Shown: positions 35,485-45,287 of the stretch, piece after piece
Layout: every line of letters starts with the position of its first letter
Numbering within the stretch: the stretch's first letter is position 1
Source: Nostoc sp. FACHB-110
GTDB taxonomy: Bacteria > Cyanobacteriota > Cyanobacteriia > Cyanobacteriales > Nostocaceae
Assembly (NCBI RefSeq): GCF_014697425.1
Contig: NZ_JACJRU010000001.1
Coordinates: 310,001 to 374,000, forward strand
Length of the DNA stretch: 64,000 nucleotides
Direction of reading: 5' to 3'
The notes under the pieces: generated by a model
The model's input: only the letters and a program-made list of their open reading frames with translations
The model's database searches: none
What the model was told of the DNA's origin: nothing
Position numbers and translations under genes: made by a program

Positions 35485-38400
35485 CTAAAAGTGTCTCAGG
35501 TTGCGTAAAAAAATTCTAAATTCTGTTCCTTGTTGACAATTAATTGTCATGCTTCCTCTTAACTGCTGCACTAAACCACGCACAAGATTAATCCCTAAGG
35601 TCTTAGATTTTTGGCTATCAAAATTTTCTGGCAGACCAATTCCATTGTCTTGAATTAGCAATATTAAATCATGTTCATTTTCTTGATAAAATTTGACTTT
35701 GATTTTGCCATTACGCTCATCGGGAAAAGCATACTTTAAAGCATTAGAAATTAATTCGTTAATAATTAATCCACAAGGTACAGCTATTTCGATATCTAAA
35801 ATGACATCTTCAATTTGAGTTTTGATTTCGATTTGTTGATATTTAGTATTGTAAGAGTCAAATAAATGAGTTGTTAATTTAGATATATATTGAGAAAAAT
35901 CAATGTTGGCAAGGTCTTTAGAAGAATAAAGTGTTTCATGTACTAGAGCAATAGAAGCAATGCGGTTATGACTATCACGTAAAATTTCATTAGCCTGAGC
36001 ATCTTGAGTGCGTCGAGACTGCATTTGAATTAAACTACTAACAATGGCTAAATTATTTTTGACGCGATGGTGAATTTCTTTGAGCAGTACTTCCTTTTCT
36101 CGCAAAGATGCTTCGATATGCTCTTTGGCTTGTTCGCGTTCTGTGATGTCTTCTACTATATAAGAAAATCGAGGATAGCCATTAGCACTAATAGCAATTG
36201 GGCAAACGCTAGCAGAAAGCCACCTTTGACCTTTGGTGGTTTCATGAGGGTATTCAAACCGCAGTGGAGCCTGAATTTGTTGAGCCTGATAGTAATGATT
36301 TACCCATTGCTGGATAATTATTTGGGGTACACCCAAATCACTAGCAAATTTATTTTGCATAGCTTCGGGAGTTGTACCAAAAAATTGCGCAGCGGCTAGG
36401 TTATCAGAAATGTGAAGAATATCGTTATTATGTAGTTCAACAATGCCCATCAGCATAGCACTACTGTTAAAGAAACTACGGAGGATAGATTCACTCTGTT
36501 GTAAGTTAGCGTTGATTTTACGTAACTGGGCTGTGCGTTCAGCCACTCGAATTTCTAATTCTTCCTTGGCTTGTTTTAGTTCTGCTTCTGCTTGTTTGCG
36601 TTCGGTAATTTCTTCGCAAACTGTACTAATGCCAATAATTGCATCGCCATTTTTTAATGGCAAAAAACTTTCTAGCCAAGTTCTTTTTACGCCAGGTTGA
36701 GCCGGAGTTGTGCCACTAATTTCGACATTGAGAAGCGGTTTACCTGTTTCTAAAATTGGGCGGAGTAATTGGTCAGATGTATCAGCTAAATCTGGTAATA
36801 ATTCACGTACTGTGCGCCCAATATGTTCTTCTACAGAAAAACCATTGATTTCTGCTAGACGCTGATTGATTCTTACAAAGCGGAGGTCAGTATCTAAAAC
36901 ATTTAAACCTATGGGGGCTGATTGGTAAATGTTTTCGATTTCTGCTAATTGGCGTTGCAGTTGAATTTGATTTTCTCGTAGGGTTGCTTCGGAAAGTTTA
37001 CGTTCTGTAATATCTGTACAAGTACCAATCCATTCGCTAATTTCGCCATCAGCATCCAAAATCGGCACGCCGCGAGCGAAAAAATAGCGGTAATTGCCAT
37101 CTTTCATCCGCAGACGATATTCAGTTTCGTAAAATGTGCGATTTTGATAAGATTCTTGCCAAGCAGCAAAAGTGCGATCGCGGTCTTCCGGGTGAACGCA
37201 ATTCAGCCAACCCCATCCTAGTTTTTCTGTGGGAGTTTGCCCGGTGAGTTCTTCCCATTTTTCGGAAGCAATAATAGTCATACCATCAGCATCAGTCAGC
37301 CAGACAATTTGGGCTGAAGCATTGACTAAAGAACGATATCTTTGTTCGCTTTGCCTTAAAGCAATTTCAATTTGCTTACGTTCTGACAGTTCAGTCTGTA
37401 ACTGTTGAAAGAGAGTTGATTGCTGAATTGCAATGCTGACTTGGCTAGCTAATTGTTGTAACAAAATAATTTCTGAGGATTGCCATTCGCGTGGTTCTAG
37501 GCAGTGGTGGGCAATTAATAATCCCCACAATTCATCTTTGTTGAGAATCGGAACAACGAGATTGGCTCTGACTTGGAAATTTTCTAAGAGGTCGAGATGA
37601 CACTGATTAATTTTTGGACTATAAATATCAGTTTTTGCTGTCACTAAACCTGCTTGAAAAAGTGCTGTATAATTTCCGCTCAAGCAAGGATCTTTGATAT
37701 TGGTGGATAAGATAGCTGTAAAGTTAGGGCTAACAGATTCAACTACGACTGTGCCACTCATATCCGGAGAAAATTGAAACACAATCGCCCGATCGCATTT
37801 TAAAAACTGTCGCACTTCATCAACAGTAGTTTGCAAGATTTCTGGTAAATTCAGTGATTGCCGAATTTTTTGCGTCATTTCCATGACTAAACGTTGCTGC
37901 TCAAATTGCTGTTGTAGTAAATTTTGTACTTGCTTGCGATCGTCAATCGCCATAATAGTTCCTATGACTCGCCAAAGCTTACCTGCTGCATCACAAAAGG
38001 CCTGGCCTCTGCTCTCAATCCAGTGAATACTACCATCAGGCCAAATAATTCGATATTCTGACTGATAGGGAGTTTGATTATGTAATGTTTGTTGTAGTGC
38101 CTGAGTGACTTGGTGGCGGTCTTCTGGATGTAAACAAGCCGCAAAGGTGTCAAATTTTCCATCAAAACTACCAATAGCAATGCCAAATAATCTTTCGTGT
38201 TCTGGCGACCATTTAATGTCACCTGTGACTACATCCCAGTCCCAAATAGCCATATGGGCGGCGGATAAAGCCATTTGTAACTGCCAGGAATTTTCTTGAG
38301 TGAGTTGTTGATTAAGTTTTTTAATTTTCTGTTTACTCTGCTGAAAATTGCTAGTGAGCAGATTAATGATTAAAGCAATAATGATAAAAGTAATTAACTC

Positions 38401-38658
38401 AAATAAATCTTTTGGGTGCGACAGCCAAGGTTGATTTTTTGGAGGCAGAATAAAATAATCAATTACTAACGCTGACAGAAATATTGTGACTAATCCTACG
38501 CGAAAACCACCATACCAAGCACTTAACAAGACAGCTATATAAAAAATACTGCCAAGACTTCTGGAAAAAAGTGGTTCTAGCCATAGTTTGATTAGCAATG
38601 CGATCGCACTGAAGCTAATTCCCACAGCGTAAGACAATAATGACGAAAAAAAACTCAC
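35485..38658 (-). CDS. Membrane sensor histidine kinase: DUF4118, PAS, GAF, PAS repeats, HisKA_2
   Basis: 1057 aa. The start is a GTG with a perfect AGGAGG 8 nt upstream. Residues 1-110 hold about four membrane helices of DUF4118/KdpD type (ALVIDYFILPP). Then come PAS (about 125-240), a phytochrome-like GAF (about 255-415), and three more PAS domains (about 435-560, 565-690, 725-850), each ending in I-x-D-I-T-E-R linkers. The kinase core is the HisKA_2 type, with acceptor in LLKEIHHRVKNNLAIVSSLI, followed by HATPase motifs (ELISNALKYAF, DNGIGLPE, GINLVRGL). It probably senses light, redox or a small ligand. No response regulator is adjacent. The MITE at 35371 ends just beyond the stop codon. 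Confidence 0.9.
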   Translation of the reverse strand: MSFFSSLLSYAVGISFSAIALLIKLWLEPLFSRSLGSIFYIAVLLSAWYGGFRVGLVTIFLSALVIDYFILPPKNQPWLSHPKDLFELITFIIIALIINLLTSNFQQSKQKIKKLNQQLTQENSWQLQMALSAAHMAIWDWDVVTGDIKWSPEHERLFGIAIGSFDGKFDTFAACLHPEDRHQVTQALQQTLHNQTPYQSEYRIIWPDGSIHWIESRGQAFCDAAGKLWRVIGTIMAIDDRKQVQNLLQQQFEQQRLVMEMTQKIRQSLNLPEILQTTVDEVRQFLKCDRAIVFQFSPDMSGTVVVESVSPNFTAILSTNIKDPCLSGNYTALFQAGLVTAKTDIYSPKINQCHLDLLENFQVRANLVVPILNKDELWGLLIAHHCLEPREWQSSEIILLQQLASQVSIAIQQSTLFQQLQTELSERKQIEIALRQSEQRYRSLVNASAQIVWLTDADGMTIIASEKWEELTGQTPTEKLGWGWLNCVHPEDRDRTFAAWQESYQNRTFYETEYRLRMKDGNYRYFFARGVPILDADGEISEWIGTCTDITERKLSEATLRENQIQLQRQLAEIENIYQSAPIGLNVLDTDLRFVRINQRLAEINGFSVEEHIGRTVRELLPDLADTSDQLLRPILETGKPLLNVEISGTTPAQPGVKRTWLESFLPLKNGDAIIGISTVCEEITERKQAEAELKQAKEELEIRVAERTAQLRKINANLQQSESILRSFFNSSAMLMGIVELHNNDILHISDNLAAAQFFGTTPEAMQNKFASDLGVPQIIIQQWVNHYYQAQQIQAPLRFEYPHETTKGQRWLSASVCPIAISANGYPRFSYIVEDITEREQAKEHIEASLREKEVLLKEIHHRVKNNLAIVSSLIQMQSRRTQDAQANEILRDSHNRIASIALVHETLYSSKDLANIDFSQYISKLTTHLFDSYNTKYQQIEIKTQIEDVILDIEIAVPCGLIINELISNALKYAFPDERNGKIKVKFYQENEHDLILLIQDNGIGLPENFDSQKSKTLGINLVRGLVQQLRGSMTINCQQGTEFRIFLRNLRHF

Positions 38659-39383
38659 TATTTTTTCCTCCTGCCCCCATTTAACATGTCGCCTTGTTAG
38701 ACAATTAATGGTAAATTAGTACCTTAATTATGAGTGAGCATTGTTATCCCATCGTAGATAAACAATTTGAAATCACGAAAAATCGATGTTTGTTGAGCAG
38801 GATCAGTAATAGTGTTTTGTGGGGAGCATCGATAAACCCCGATTGATGACCAACTTGTAGCAAAACTTTATCAAACAGAATCCATACTTCAGTCGCCAGA
38901 ATTCAGCTTGGGAATTATGGGCAAAGCCACGGATGAATCAACGGGTTTAATAAATTGTTACATCTGTATAGTCATCAAGTTGCTAGGTAATGTAACATTC
39001 TTGATGTAAAAATTCGGAACCAAAATTAAGGCGATCGCATTGATTGTAAGTCAGTGCGATCGCTTTCTAGTTAAATGGGGTGTTAAGGCAGTCCCGATGA
39101 AACAAGTTTCATAGCCAACAATGAAAGAGGGGCAGGCATTTTTACTCAGCACGCTGCTCAACTCCCGCTACCGCTAACAGCACTCAGCACTTTACCAATA
39201 GTTACTATGCTTGAAAATTATGACTTGATTAACTAAGCTAAGTGAGTGTTTTTGTCCTGAGACAGAGAATTTCGCTTCCTTGTAAAGTTCTGCACTCAAA
39301 AAAGCTTCATAGATTTTAGCTAACGTCTCGATTTTTACTCAGCAATTCAATATAAAATCAAAAATTCACTATCCCACACTAAA
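38659..39383. other. Divergent intergenic region (sensor kinase / malic enzyme)
   Basis: About 725 bp with no credible ORF. It contains an inverted pair of HIP1-bearing segments (GCGATCGCA ... TGCGATCGC, about 39032-39063) and a 41 bp dispersed repeat (39144-39184) whose exact inverse is at 47830-47870. Promoters for both flanking genes must lie here. Confidence 0.65.
39144..39184. repeat. 41 bp dispersed repeat, copy 1
   Basis: The unit starts ACTCAGCACGCTGCTC and ends CGCTAACAGCACT. The reverse complement of the whole 41 bp is found without mismatch at 47830-47870. It sits in non-coding DNA and is GC-rich against AT-rich flanks. Confidence 0.75.
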
Positions 39384-40775
39384 ATGGCAGACCTAACTCC
39401 TAATTCCAGTTTTAGTTTGACTCTACGCTTGCAGATTCCCAATAAGGTGGGGATGTTAGCATCGGTAACGCAAGCGATCGCTCATGCTGGTGGTAATCTG
39501 GGTCAGATAGATTTAATTGAACAAACCCGTCAAGAATCTACCCGCGATTTGACTGTTGATGCTGCTAGCACAGAACACGCTGAGACGATTGTGCAAGCAG
39601 TCAAAGAATTACCAAACATCAAAGTGCTAGATGTATACGATCGCACGTTTAATTTACATCGTGGCGGTAAAATCAGCATTGCTAGCCGCATCGCCTTAAA
39701 AAGTGTTTCTGACTTAGCAATGGCTTACACGCCTGGTGTCGGTCGAATTTGTAAAGCGATCGCCCAAAACCCAGAAGAAGTTTACAATCTTACTATTAAA
39801 CAAAACACTGTTGCTATTGTTACCGATGGCAGTGCGGTTTTAGGCTTGGGTAATCTTGGCCCGGCGGCGGCTTTACCAGTGATGGAAGGTAAAGCTATGC
39901 TATTTAAAGAATTTGCTGGGATTGATGCTTTCCCTATTTGCTTGGCTACGCAAAATACGGATGAAATTGTGCAAGCTGTTAAAAATATTGCCCCGGTGTT
40001 TGGCGGTGTGAATTTAGAAGATATCGCTGCGCCCCGTTGTTTTGAAATTGAACAAAGATTAAGGCAGGAGTTAGATATTCCCGTCTTCCACGATGACCAA
40101 CACGGTACAGCCATTGTTACTTTAGCAGCTTTATACAACTCCCTGAAATTAGTTAACAAAACAATGGCGAGCATTCGCATTGTGATTAACGGTGCAGGAG
40201 CGGCGGGAGTGGCAATTGCACGACTACTGCGAAAAGCCGGCGCAGAAACCATATTAATGTGCGATTCCAAAGGCATTCTCTCCATTAGCCGCACCGACTT
40301 AACCGAAGAAAAACGGGAATTTGCCGTCAAAGCCCAAGGTACTTTAGCTGGGGCAATGCAAGGCGCAGATGTCTTTATTGGTGTGAGCGCGCCAGGTGTA
40401 TTAACTGTAGAGATGGTGCAAGCAATGGCTAAAGATCCAATTGTGTTTGCTATGGCCAATCCCATACCCGAAATTCAGCCAGAATTAGTGAGTAAAACTG
40501 TGGCGGTAATGGCTACCGGGCGGAGTGATTACCCCAATCAAATTAATAATGTGCTGGCGTTTCCGGGAGTGTTCCGGGGTGCTTTAGACTGTCGCTCCCA
40601 CACAATTACTACCACGATGTATTTAGAAGCGGCAAGTGCGATCGCTTCTTTAGTTAACCCAGCCGATTTGAATCCAGAACATATTATTCCTTCTGTGTTT
40701 GATGCCCGTGTCGCCCCAGCAGTAGCGGCGGCTGTACAAAGGGCGGCGCGCGAGGAGGGAATTGCCAAGAGTTGA
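39384..40775 (+). CDS. NAD(P)-dependent malic enzyme with N-terminal ACT domain
   Basis: 463 aa. Residues about 8-85 are an ACT-type regulatory domain (LRLQIPNKVGMLASVTQAIA). The catalytic part has AYTPGVGRICKAIA, AIVTDGSAVLGLGNLGP, GVNLEDIAAPRCFEIE and VFHDDQHGTAIVTLAAL, then a Rossmann NAD-binding motif VINGAGAAGVAIARLL. It decarboxylates malate to pyruvate with NAD(P)H production, in the cytosol. The ACT domain suggests control by an amino acid or related small molecule. Length and motifs match the short bacterial malic enzymes. A hairpin follows the stop. Confidence 0.94.
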   Translation: MADLTPNSSFSLTLRLQIPNKVGMLASVTQAIAHAGGNLGQIDLIEQTRQESTRDLTVDAASTEHAETIVQAVKELPNIKVLDVYDRTFNLHRGGKISIASRIALKSVSDLAMAYTPGVGRICKAIAQNPEEVYNLTIKQNTVAIVTDGSAVLGLGNLGPAAALPVMEGKAMLFKEFAGIDAFPICLATQNTDEIVQAVKNIAPVFGGVNLEDIAAPRCFEIEQRLRQELDIPVFHDDQHGTAIVTLAALYNSLKLVNKTMASIRIVINGAGAAGVAIARLLRKAGAETILMCDSKGILSISRTDLTEEKREFAVKAQGTLAGAMQGADVFIGVSAPGVLTVEMVQAMAKDPIVFAMANPIPEIQPELVSKTVAVMATGRSDYPNQINNVLAFPGVFRGALDCRSHTITTTMYLEAASAIASLVNPADLNPEHIIPSVFDARVAPAVAAAVQRAAREEGIAKS

Positions 40776-40789
40776 CTATAATTCTTTTG

Positions 40790-40810
40790 GGATGGGCTTT
40801 TTGCCCGTCC
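40790..40810 (+). terminator. Hairpin after the malic enzyme gene
   Basis: GGATGGGC (40790-40797) pairs with GCCCGTCC (40803-40810), with one G-T wobble and a 5-T loop, 15 bp past the stop. It lacks a long T-run, so it may be a REP-like hairpin. Confidence 0.5.
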
Positions 40811-40899
40811 TAGAGAACCAGCAACAGGGGTAGTAGATGAACTGCAGATGTAGCAAAGTGCTGAGTGCTGAGTATCAATCCAGTATCTTTAATTTAATT

Positions 40900-43206
40900 A
40901 TGTACTACCCCTTTAAAAGCGAATTTATTGCCCAACTGCCGTTAATTTTGGCAGGGCCGATGTTACAACATACTCAATCAGATGCAGTGACAGTCTGGGT
41001 AGCATTAAAGCAGTCTTGTCAGGTAATACTAAAGGTTTATGACACGACTAATCAAGGCGCAACTTTAGGTAATTGCTTATTAGTAGGGCAAAGTTCGACA
41101 ATTGCGCTGGGTAAGCATTTGCATATTTTGGCTGTGACGGCGCATTCTGAAGATGGGAATTTTTTGGTGAGCAACTGTATCTATGCTTATGACTTAGAAT
41201 TCATTACGGATGCAGAACAGCAAACCCTATCACAAGCGTTAGTTTCAACCAGTTTCCCCACTGCCAACATCAGTTATTTTGCACATCAAAAACCAACCTT
41301 TGCCTTATCTCCTAGCCGTCTACAAGATTTAAAAATTGTCCACTCTTCTTGTCGTAAACCATCTGGTCATGGGATGGATGCGCTACCGATTCTGGACTGT
41401 TTAATTGAAGTAGCAGCAAATCAACCCCAAAACCGCCCCCATCAATTGTTTTTGACTGGCGACCAAATTTATGGTGATGATGTGGGAGATCCTTATTTGT
41501 GGGTAGCCACGAATTTAGGTGATGCTTTGTTGGGTTGGGAAGAACAATTACCTGTGAGTCCCATTCATCGCACTCCTAAACAGCTACGTCCAGGAGAACG
41601 GGCGGAAGTTGCCACCCAACAAGCTGGTTTTACTGCAGGATTGCACAATAAAGTTGATAAAGTCAGTAGTCATCTTCTGAGTTTGGGTGAATATTACGCT
41701 GCTTATTTATTAACTTGGTCGCCTGTGTGCTGGCCGCGTCAATTTCCTGAGGGAAAAGAAGTATCAACAGAGCGCGAAACTATCAAAAAGTGGAATCAAG
41801 AAGTCCGCCACTTACAACAATTTATTTACACCTTGGGGAAGGTTCGCCGTGCCTTGGCGAATATTCCTATGTACACTATTTTCGATGACCACGATGTCAG
41901 TGATGATTGGAACCTCAATCAAGCATGGTGTTTACGCGTCTTAGGCAAACCCTTAGGACGAAGAGCGGTGCAGAATGCTATGTTAGCTTACGCTGTGTTT
42001 CAAGCTTGGGGCAATACCCCAGAAGAATTTGCAGCAGGAAAATCTGGCGCAAAACTCTTAATAGCCGCCCAAGCTTGGTCTGCTTCTCACGGTACAGATA
42101 TTGATGCGGCAGAAGCGATCGCGTGTTATCTTGGTTTACCAGCTATCGATACCCGTACAGGTTTGCCAAACTTTGTGCAAGACTATTCAGTATTGGTGCT
42201 AGCGCGACATCCGGAATCACTTAATTGGCACTACACAGTCCGCAGCCCCATTCATGAAGTTATTGTTTTAGATACCCGCACTTGGCGAGGCTACCCAGCC
42301 GACCAAAAACCCATCGCACCGCCGAGATTGTTGTCTCCCCACGCTTTAAAACAGCAATTACTTGAGCCTTTACAACAAACGGCTAACAGCGATATTCAAG
42401 CTACATTTGTGATTGCACCTACCAATGTGTTTGGATTAAAAGTGATTGATTGGGTACATCAGTGGAACTTAAAAAACGATGCTGTTTTTGCCACCGATGT
42501 GGGTGATGCTTGGAATATTCATACGGAAGCTTTAGCCCAGTTTATCAGCACATTGTTTGACCAACGTCAACAGGTAATTGTCTTGTCGGGAGATATTCAC
42601 TACAGTTCGGTAGTCAAGTTATCTCATCAACGCACTCATTCACAATGGCAATCTGTATTAGTGCAGTTAACCTGTAGTGCTTTAAAAAACGAAGAATTGC
42701 TGACGCGGTTAATTCATACAAAATTGAAACACTGGCTATTACCAGAAAAAGTGCGGTATTGGCTGGGCTGGATAAATCCGGCTGATATGGTAGAAGTCTC
42801 AGCCAAACAATGGCAACGCGATCGCACTCATCATCCTAAAATATCTCAGCAGCAGTTAATGGCCGCCGATTGGCATTGTGCTTTAGAAGTCATCCCACGC
42901 TCCAAAACCCAAAATGCTAACTTCAGCCCTGATATTTTAGCTTTAATTGCCCCGTGGAATCGACCCGAAAAAAACAAATGGCGATCGCTACAGCCATTCA
43001 TGTTTTGGAAAGCCCGTTGGTTTCAAGACGGTAAAGAAGTCGTAGGAGTGAATAATATCGCCTTAGTGCAGTTTGAAGTCAGCAATGAAAACCAACCTGG
43101 CCAAATCATCCAAGACTTATATTGGTTTTGGGCTTGGTATCAAACAGAATTAGTTTACTCTCGCTTTAAAACTCAGTTAATACCTAATCGTGGCTTGTTC
43201 GATTAG
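40900..43206 (+). CDS. PhoD-like metallophosphatase
   Basis: 768 aa from the ATG at 40900, preferred because the sequence before it (open to 40837) is low-quality and built from intergenic repeat DNA. Residues about 10-110 form a beta-sandwich entry domain (LPLILAGPMLQHTQSDAVTV). The metal-binding motifs are KIVHSSCRKPSGHGMDALP, LFLTGDQIYGDDVGDPYLW, YTIFDDHDVSDDWN and VIVLSGDIHYSSVVKLS, typical of PhoD-like alkaline phosphatases/phosphodiesterases. No Sec or Tat signal peptide is visible, so it is probably cytoplasmic, unlike classical exported PhoD. I see no Pho-box-like direct repeats upstream. Confidence 0.87.
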   Translation: MYYPFKSEFIAQLPLILAGPMLQHTQSDAVTVWVALKQSCQVILKVYDTTNQGATLGNCLLVGQSSTIALGKHLHILAVTAHSEDGNFLVSNCIYAYDLEFITDAEQQTLSQALVSTSFPTANISYFAHQKPTFALSPSRLQDLKIVHSSCRKPSGHGMDALPILDCLIEVAANQPQNRPHQLFLTGDQIYGDDVGDPYLWVATNLGDALLGWEEQLPVSPIHRTPKQLRPGERAEVATQQAGFTAGLHNKVDKVSSHLLSLGEYYAAYLLTWSPVCWPRQFPEGKEVSTERETIKKWNQEVRHLQQFIYTLGKVRRALANIPMYTIFDDHDVSDDWNLNQAWCLRVLGKPLGRRAVQNAMLAYAVFQAWGNTPEEFAAGKSGAKLLIAAQAWSASHGTDIDAAEAIACYLGLPAIDTRTGLPNFVQDYSVLVLARHPESLNWHYTVRSPIHEVIVLDTRTWRGYPADQKPIAPPRLLSPHALKQQLLEPLQQTANSDIQATFVIAPTNVFGLKVIDWVHQWNLKNDAVFATDVGDAWNIHTEALAQFISTLFDQRQQVIVLSGDIHYSSVVKLSHQRTHSQWQSVLVQLTCSALKNEELLTRLIHTKLKHWLLPEKVRYWLGWINPADMVEVSAKQWQRDRTHHPKISQQQLMAADWHCALEVIPRSKTQNANFSPDILALIAPWNRPEKNKWRSLQPFMFWKARWFQDGKEVVGVNNIALVQFEVSNENQPGQIIQDLYWFWAWYQTELVYSRFKTQLIPNRGLFD

Positions 43207-43290
43207 GAATTTCCTCAATTACTGATGTAGCTATGAAATAACAATCAATAAATATAGTTACTGATTACTTAGTAATTGAAGATTAAGGCC

Positions 43291-43713
43291 ATGACTACAT
43301 ACACCAATGCTCAATTTCGTTCTATCCTTTTTGGTCTAGGATATTTATCTCCAGAACTCGCTGTCTTCGACCAAGACTTCCCACTCACCAGCGATAACTC
43401 TCCTTTGACAGGCAATAAAACCATACAAGCAATCAAAAACTTTCAAGCAGATTACGGACTCACAGCTGATGGTATAGTTGGAGCAAAAACAATGGCGCAA
43501 GCAGAAAAAGTTATCAGTATTCTGCAATATGAACTAAATGTAGTTGTTCAAGCAGACATTCCCAAAGATCATCCTTTTTACGGGCCAAAAACTGTTGCAG
43601 CCGTTAAGAAATTCGCCGCCCAATATTTTTCTGAAGAATCGCAGTTTATCAATGGTGTAGCTAGTTTAGAAATCCGCAAAACTCTTGATAAAGTAGCAAA
43701 ACAATTAATTTAA
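43291..43713 (+). CDS. Peptidoglycan-binding domain protein
   Basis: 140 aa from the ATG at 43291; a TTG at 43276 is less likely. Residues about 30-75 carry a PG_binding_1-type repeat (NKTIQAIKNFQADYGLTADG, then IVGAKTMAQA), and a second, degenerate copy spans about 80-130 (YGPKTVAAVKKFAAQYF). There is no signal peptide, so location is unclear; export by another route or an internal role is possible. It stands alone, with a repeat element downstream. Confidence 0.78.
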   Translation: MTTYTNAQFRSILFGLGYLSPELAVFDQDFPLTSDNSPLTGNKTIQAIKNFQADYGLTADGIVGAKTMAQAEKVISILQYELNVVVQADIPKDHPFYGPKTVAAVKKFAAQYFSEESQFINGVASLEIRKTLDKVAKQLI

Positions 43714-43755
43714 TATACATAGGCTGATACAAATAAAGCTAAATAGTCATAGTGT

Positions 43756-43855
43756 CGTGGCAAGCCTGAAATATTGCCTTAAAATTTTCTTGTAGTGCGG
43801 GCTAGAAGTCCACACCACAAAAACTATATTTTTGCATTACTTTAGCCTTGCCACG
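43756..43855. repeat. Inverted-repeat element after the PG-binding gene
   Basis: CGTGGCAAGCCT (43756-43767) and AGCCTTGCCACG (43844-43855) are inverse with one or two mismatches and bound a 100 bp unit. The centre has a smaller pairing (GTGCGGGCT / AGTCCACAC). Confidence 0.5.
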
Positions 43856-43928
43856 CCAGTCAGGTGTGTTACGGCTTGAACCAAACGCACCGCTACATTA
43901 GTACTCCCCACTATTTCCGGCGCGGAAT

Positions 43929-44675
43929 TTAATCTGAATTTACAAATTCCAAATACCCATTACTAAGTTCCTTCACCGCCAAATCATAAAATTGCTTACC
44001 ATGTTCTGGTGTAGCTAAGGCAGGATTTGAACCCATACGCCCATCTGGGTAACGCTTGCGAAAATCAGTAGCACTGTAAATGTTGTGTCCACTAGCAACT
44101 TCTGGCGAAAGAGGTGCTTGCTTAATTGCTTCGGGATACACATATTGTGTTACAGCTACTTCACTAGGCGTTGCATGAGATCCTTCTTTATCGCCATACA
44201 ATTCCTTGGCTAACTGAAACACTGACTTGCACATAAACCAGTTCGCTACCTGACATTGCACTTGATGGGCGTGAGGAATTTGTAAATCTTCGAGATAAGC
44301 GTAAGTTTCTGAAAAAGCGGCTTTGAGAGTAGCAATATTCCCGCCGTGGCCGTTGATGAAGTAGAACTTAGTAAACCCAGCTTTCACCAAACTAGACACA
44401 TAGTCGCGCACCACTTGAATCATCGTGCTAGGACGCAGACTAATCGAGCCAGGAAAAGCCGTATGATGTAACGCCATCCCTACATTGATTGTAGGGCCAA
44501 CGATCGCCCCAGTCGCTTCACCCACACCACGAGCGATCGCTTCTGCACAAATCGCATCAGTCCCAATTAATCCCGTCGGCCCGTGCTGTTCTGTGGAACC
44601 AATGGGAAAAATGATCCCCTGAGACTGCTGTAAGTAAGCTTCAACTTCCTGCCAGGTACTCAAATGCAATAACAT
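43929..44675 (-). CDS. Creatininase family amidohydrolase
   Basis: 248 aa. Metal-binding motifs: IIFPIGSTEQHGPTGLIGTD (Glu, His, Asp), NVGMALHHTAFPGSISLRP, FYFINGHGGN (His) and a late Glu in GDKEGSHATPSE. The family contains creatinine amidohydrolases and related enzymes such as those in mycofactocin or riboflavin/F420 pathways, so the substrate here is unknown. It is cytosolic. The gene has its own short upstream region with no obvious operator, and no operon partner. Confidence 0.87.
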   Translation of the reverse strand: MLLHLSTWQEVEAYLQQSQGIIFPIGSTEQHGPTGLIGTDAICAEAIARGVGEATGAIVGPTINVGMALHHTAFPGSISLRPSTMIQVVRDYVSSLVKAGFTKFYFINGHGGNIATLKAAFSETYAYLEDLQIPHAHQVQCQVANWFMCKSVFQLAKELYGDKEGSHATPSEVAVTQYVYPEAIKQAPLSPEVASGHNIYSATDFRKRYPDGRMGSNPALATPEHGKQFYDLAVKELSNGYLEFVNSD

Positions 44676-44990
44676 TTTTCTCTACATCCTCATGACAACT
44701 GCTCTATAGCATAACGAAGTGCTGAGTATGAACCAGCAGCCTCAAAGCTTGAAGCAATTAACCATCTGCTAGTTTATGAGGATTTACGCCAACTCGAATT
44801 TTGTTTAGTCAAGCGATGAGACTATTGATTTTTAAGAAAAACTTCTTGGTGATTGGTTCGTAACGAGCTTTGCAAGGTGCGCTGCTTTATATTAGGCGAT
44901 CGCTACGAATTACTCTGCAAGTAAACTAAGTAATACCTGCGTTGGGATCAATCAAAGATATAAGAGAATCAATCCTTGATGATTTACTAA
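44676..44990. other. Intergenic region
   Basis: 315 bp between the creatininase and cupin genes, both minus strand. It contains a short GTGCTGAGTATG repeat fragment and one HIP1 site. No ORF or clear hairpin. Confidence 0.5.
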
Positions 44991-45278
44991 TTAACTAAAG
45001 TAATAATGCTTCTTCACGTCGCTGATAATTTCCCATGTACAGGACATCCCAGCCGGAAAAGTCACCAAATCTCCTTTACCCATTTGCACTGGTTGTCCGC
45101 CATCCGGCGTAACAATCACATCACCTGCCAAAAAGTAGCAAGTCTCTTCAGTATCATAAGTCCAGGGGAAATTGGAGACTTCTTTTTCCCAAATCGCCCA
45201 TTTGAACACACCCAAATTCTTGAGATATTCTTGACTGGGTTGATGCTCAATTTTGATTGCCATGTTGTAAGTATTCAT
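44991..45278 (-). CDS. Small cupin (DUF861/EutQ-like) protein
   Basis: 95 aa. A single cupin: WTYDTEETCYFLAGDVIVTP, DGGQPVQMGKGDLVTFPAGM, then SCTWEIISDVKKHY, the cupin_3 pattern of a tight beta-barrel. The usual metal-binding His residues are mostly replaced (Glu-Glu-Thr, then Cys), so it may bind no metal. An inner ATG at 45263 is an alternative start. It lies 9 bp after the Mo-nitrogenase-C-domain gene and is probably in its operon. Confidence 0.8.
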   Translation of the reverse strand: MNTYNMAIKIEHQPSQEYLKNLGVFKWAIWEKEVSNFPWTYDTEETCYFLAGDVIVTPDGGQPVQMGKGDLVTFPAGMSCTWEIISDVKKHYYFS

Positions 45279-45287
45279 GGTTTGCGT

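Noticed and set aside
39782..40465. 227-residue minus-strand ORF
   Set aside because: Antisense of the malic enzyme catalytic region.
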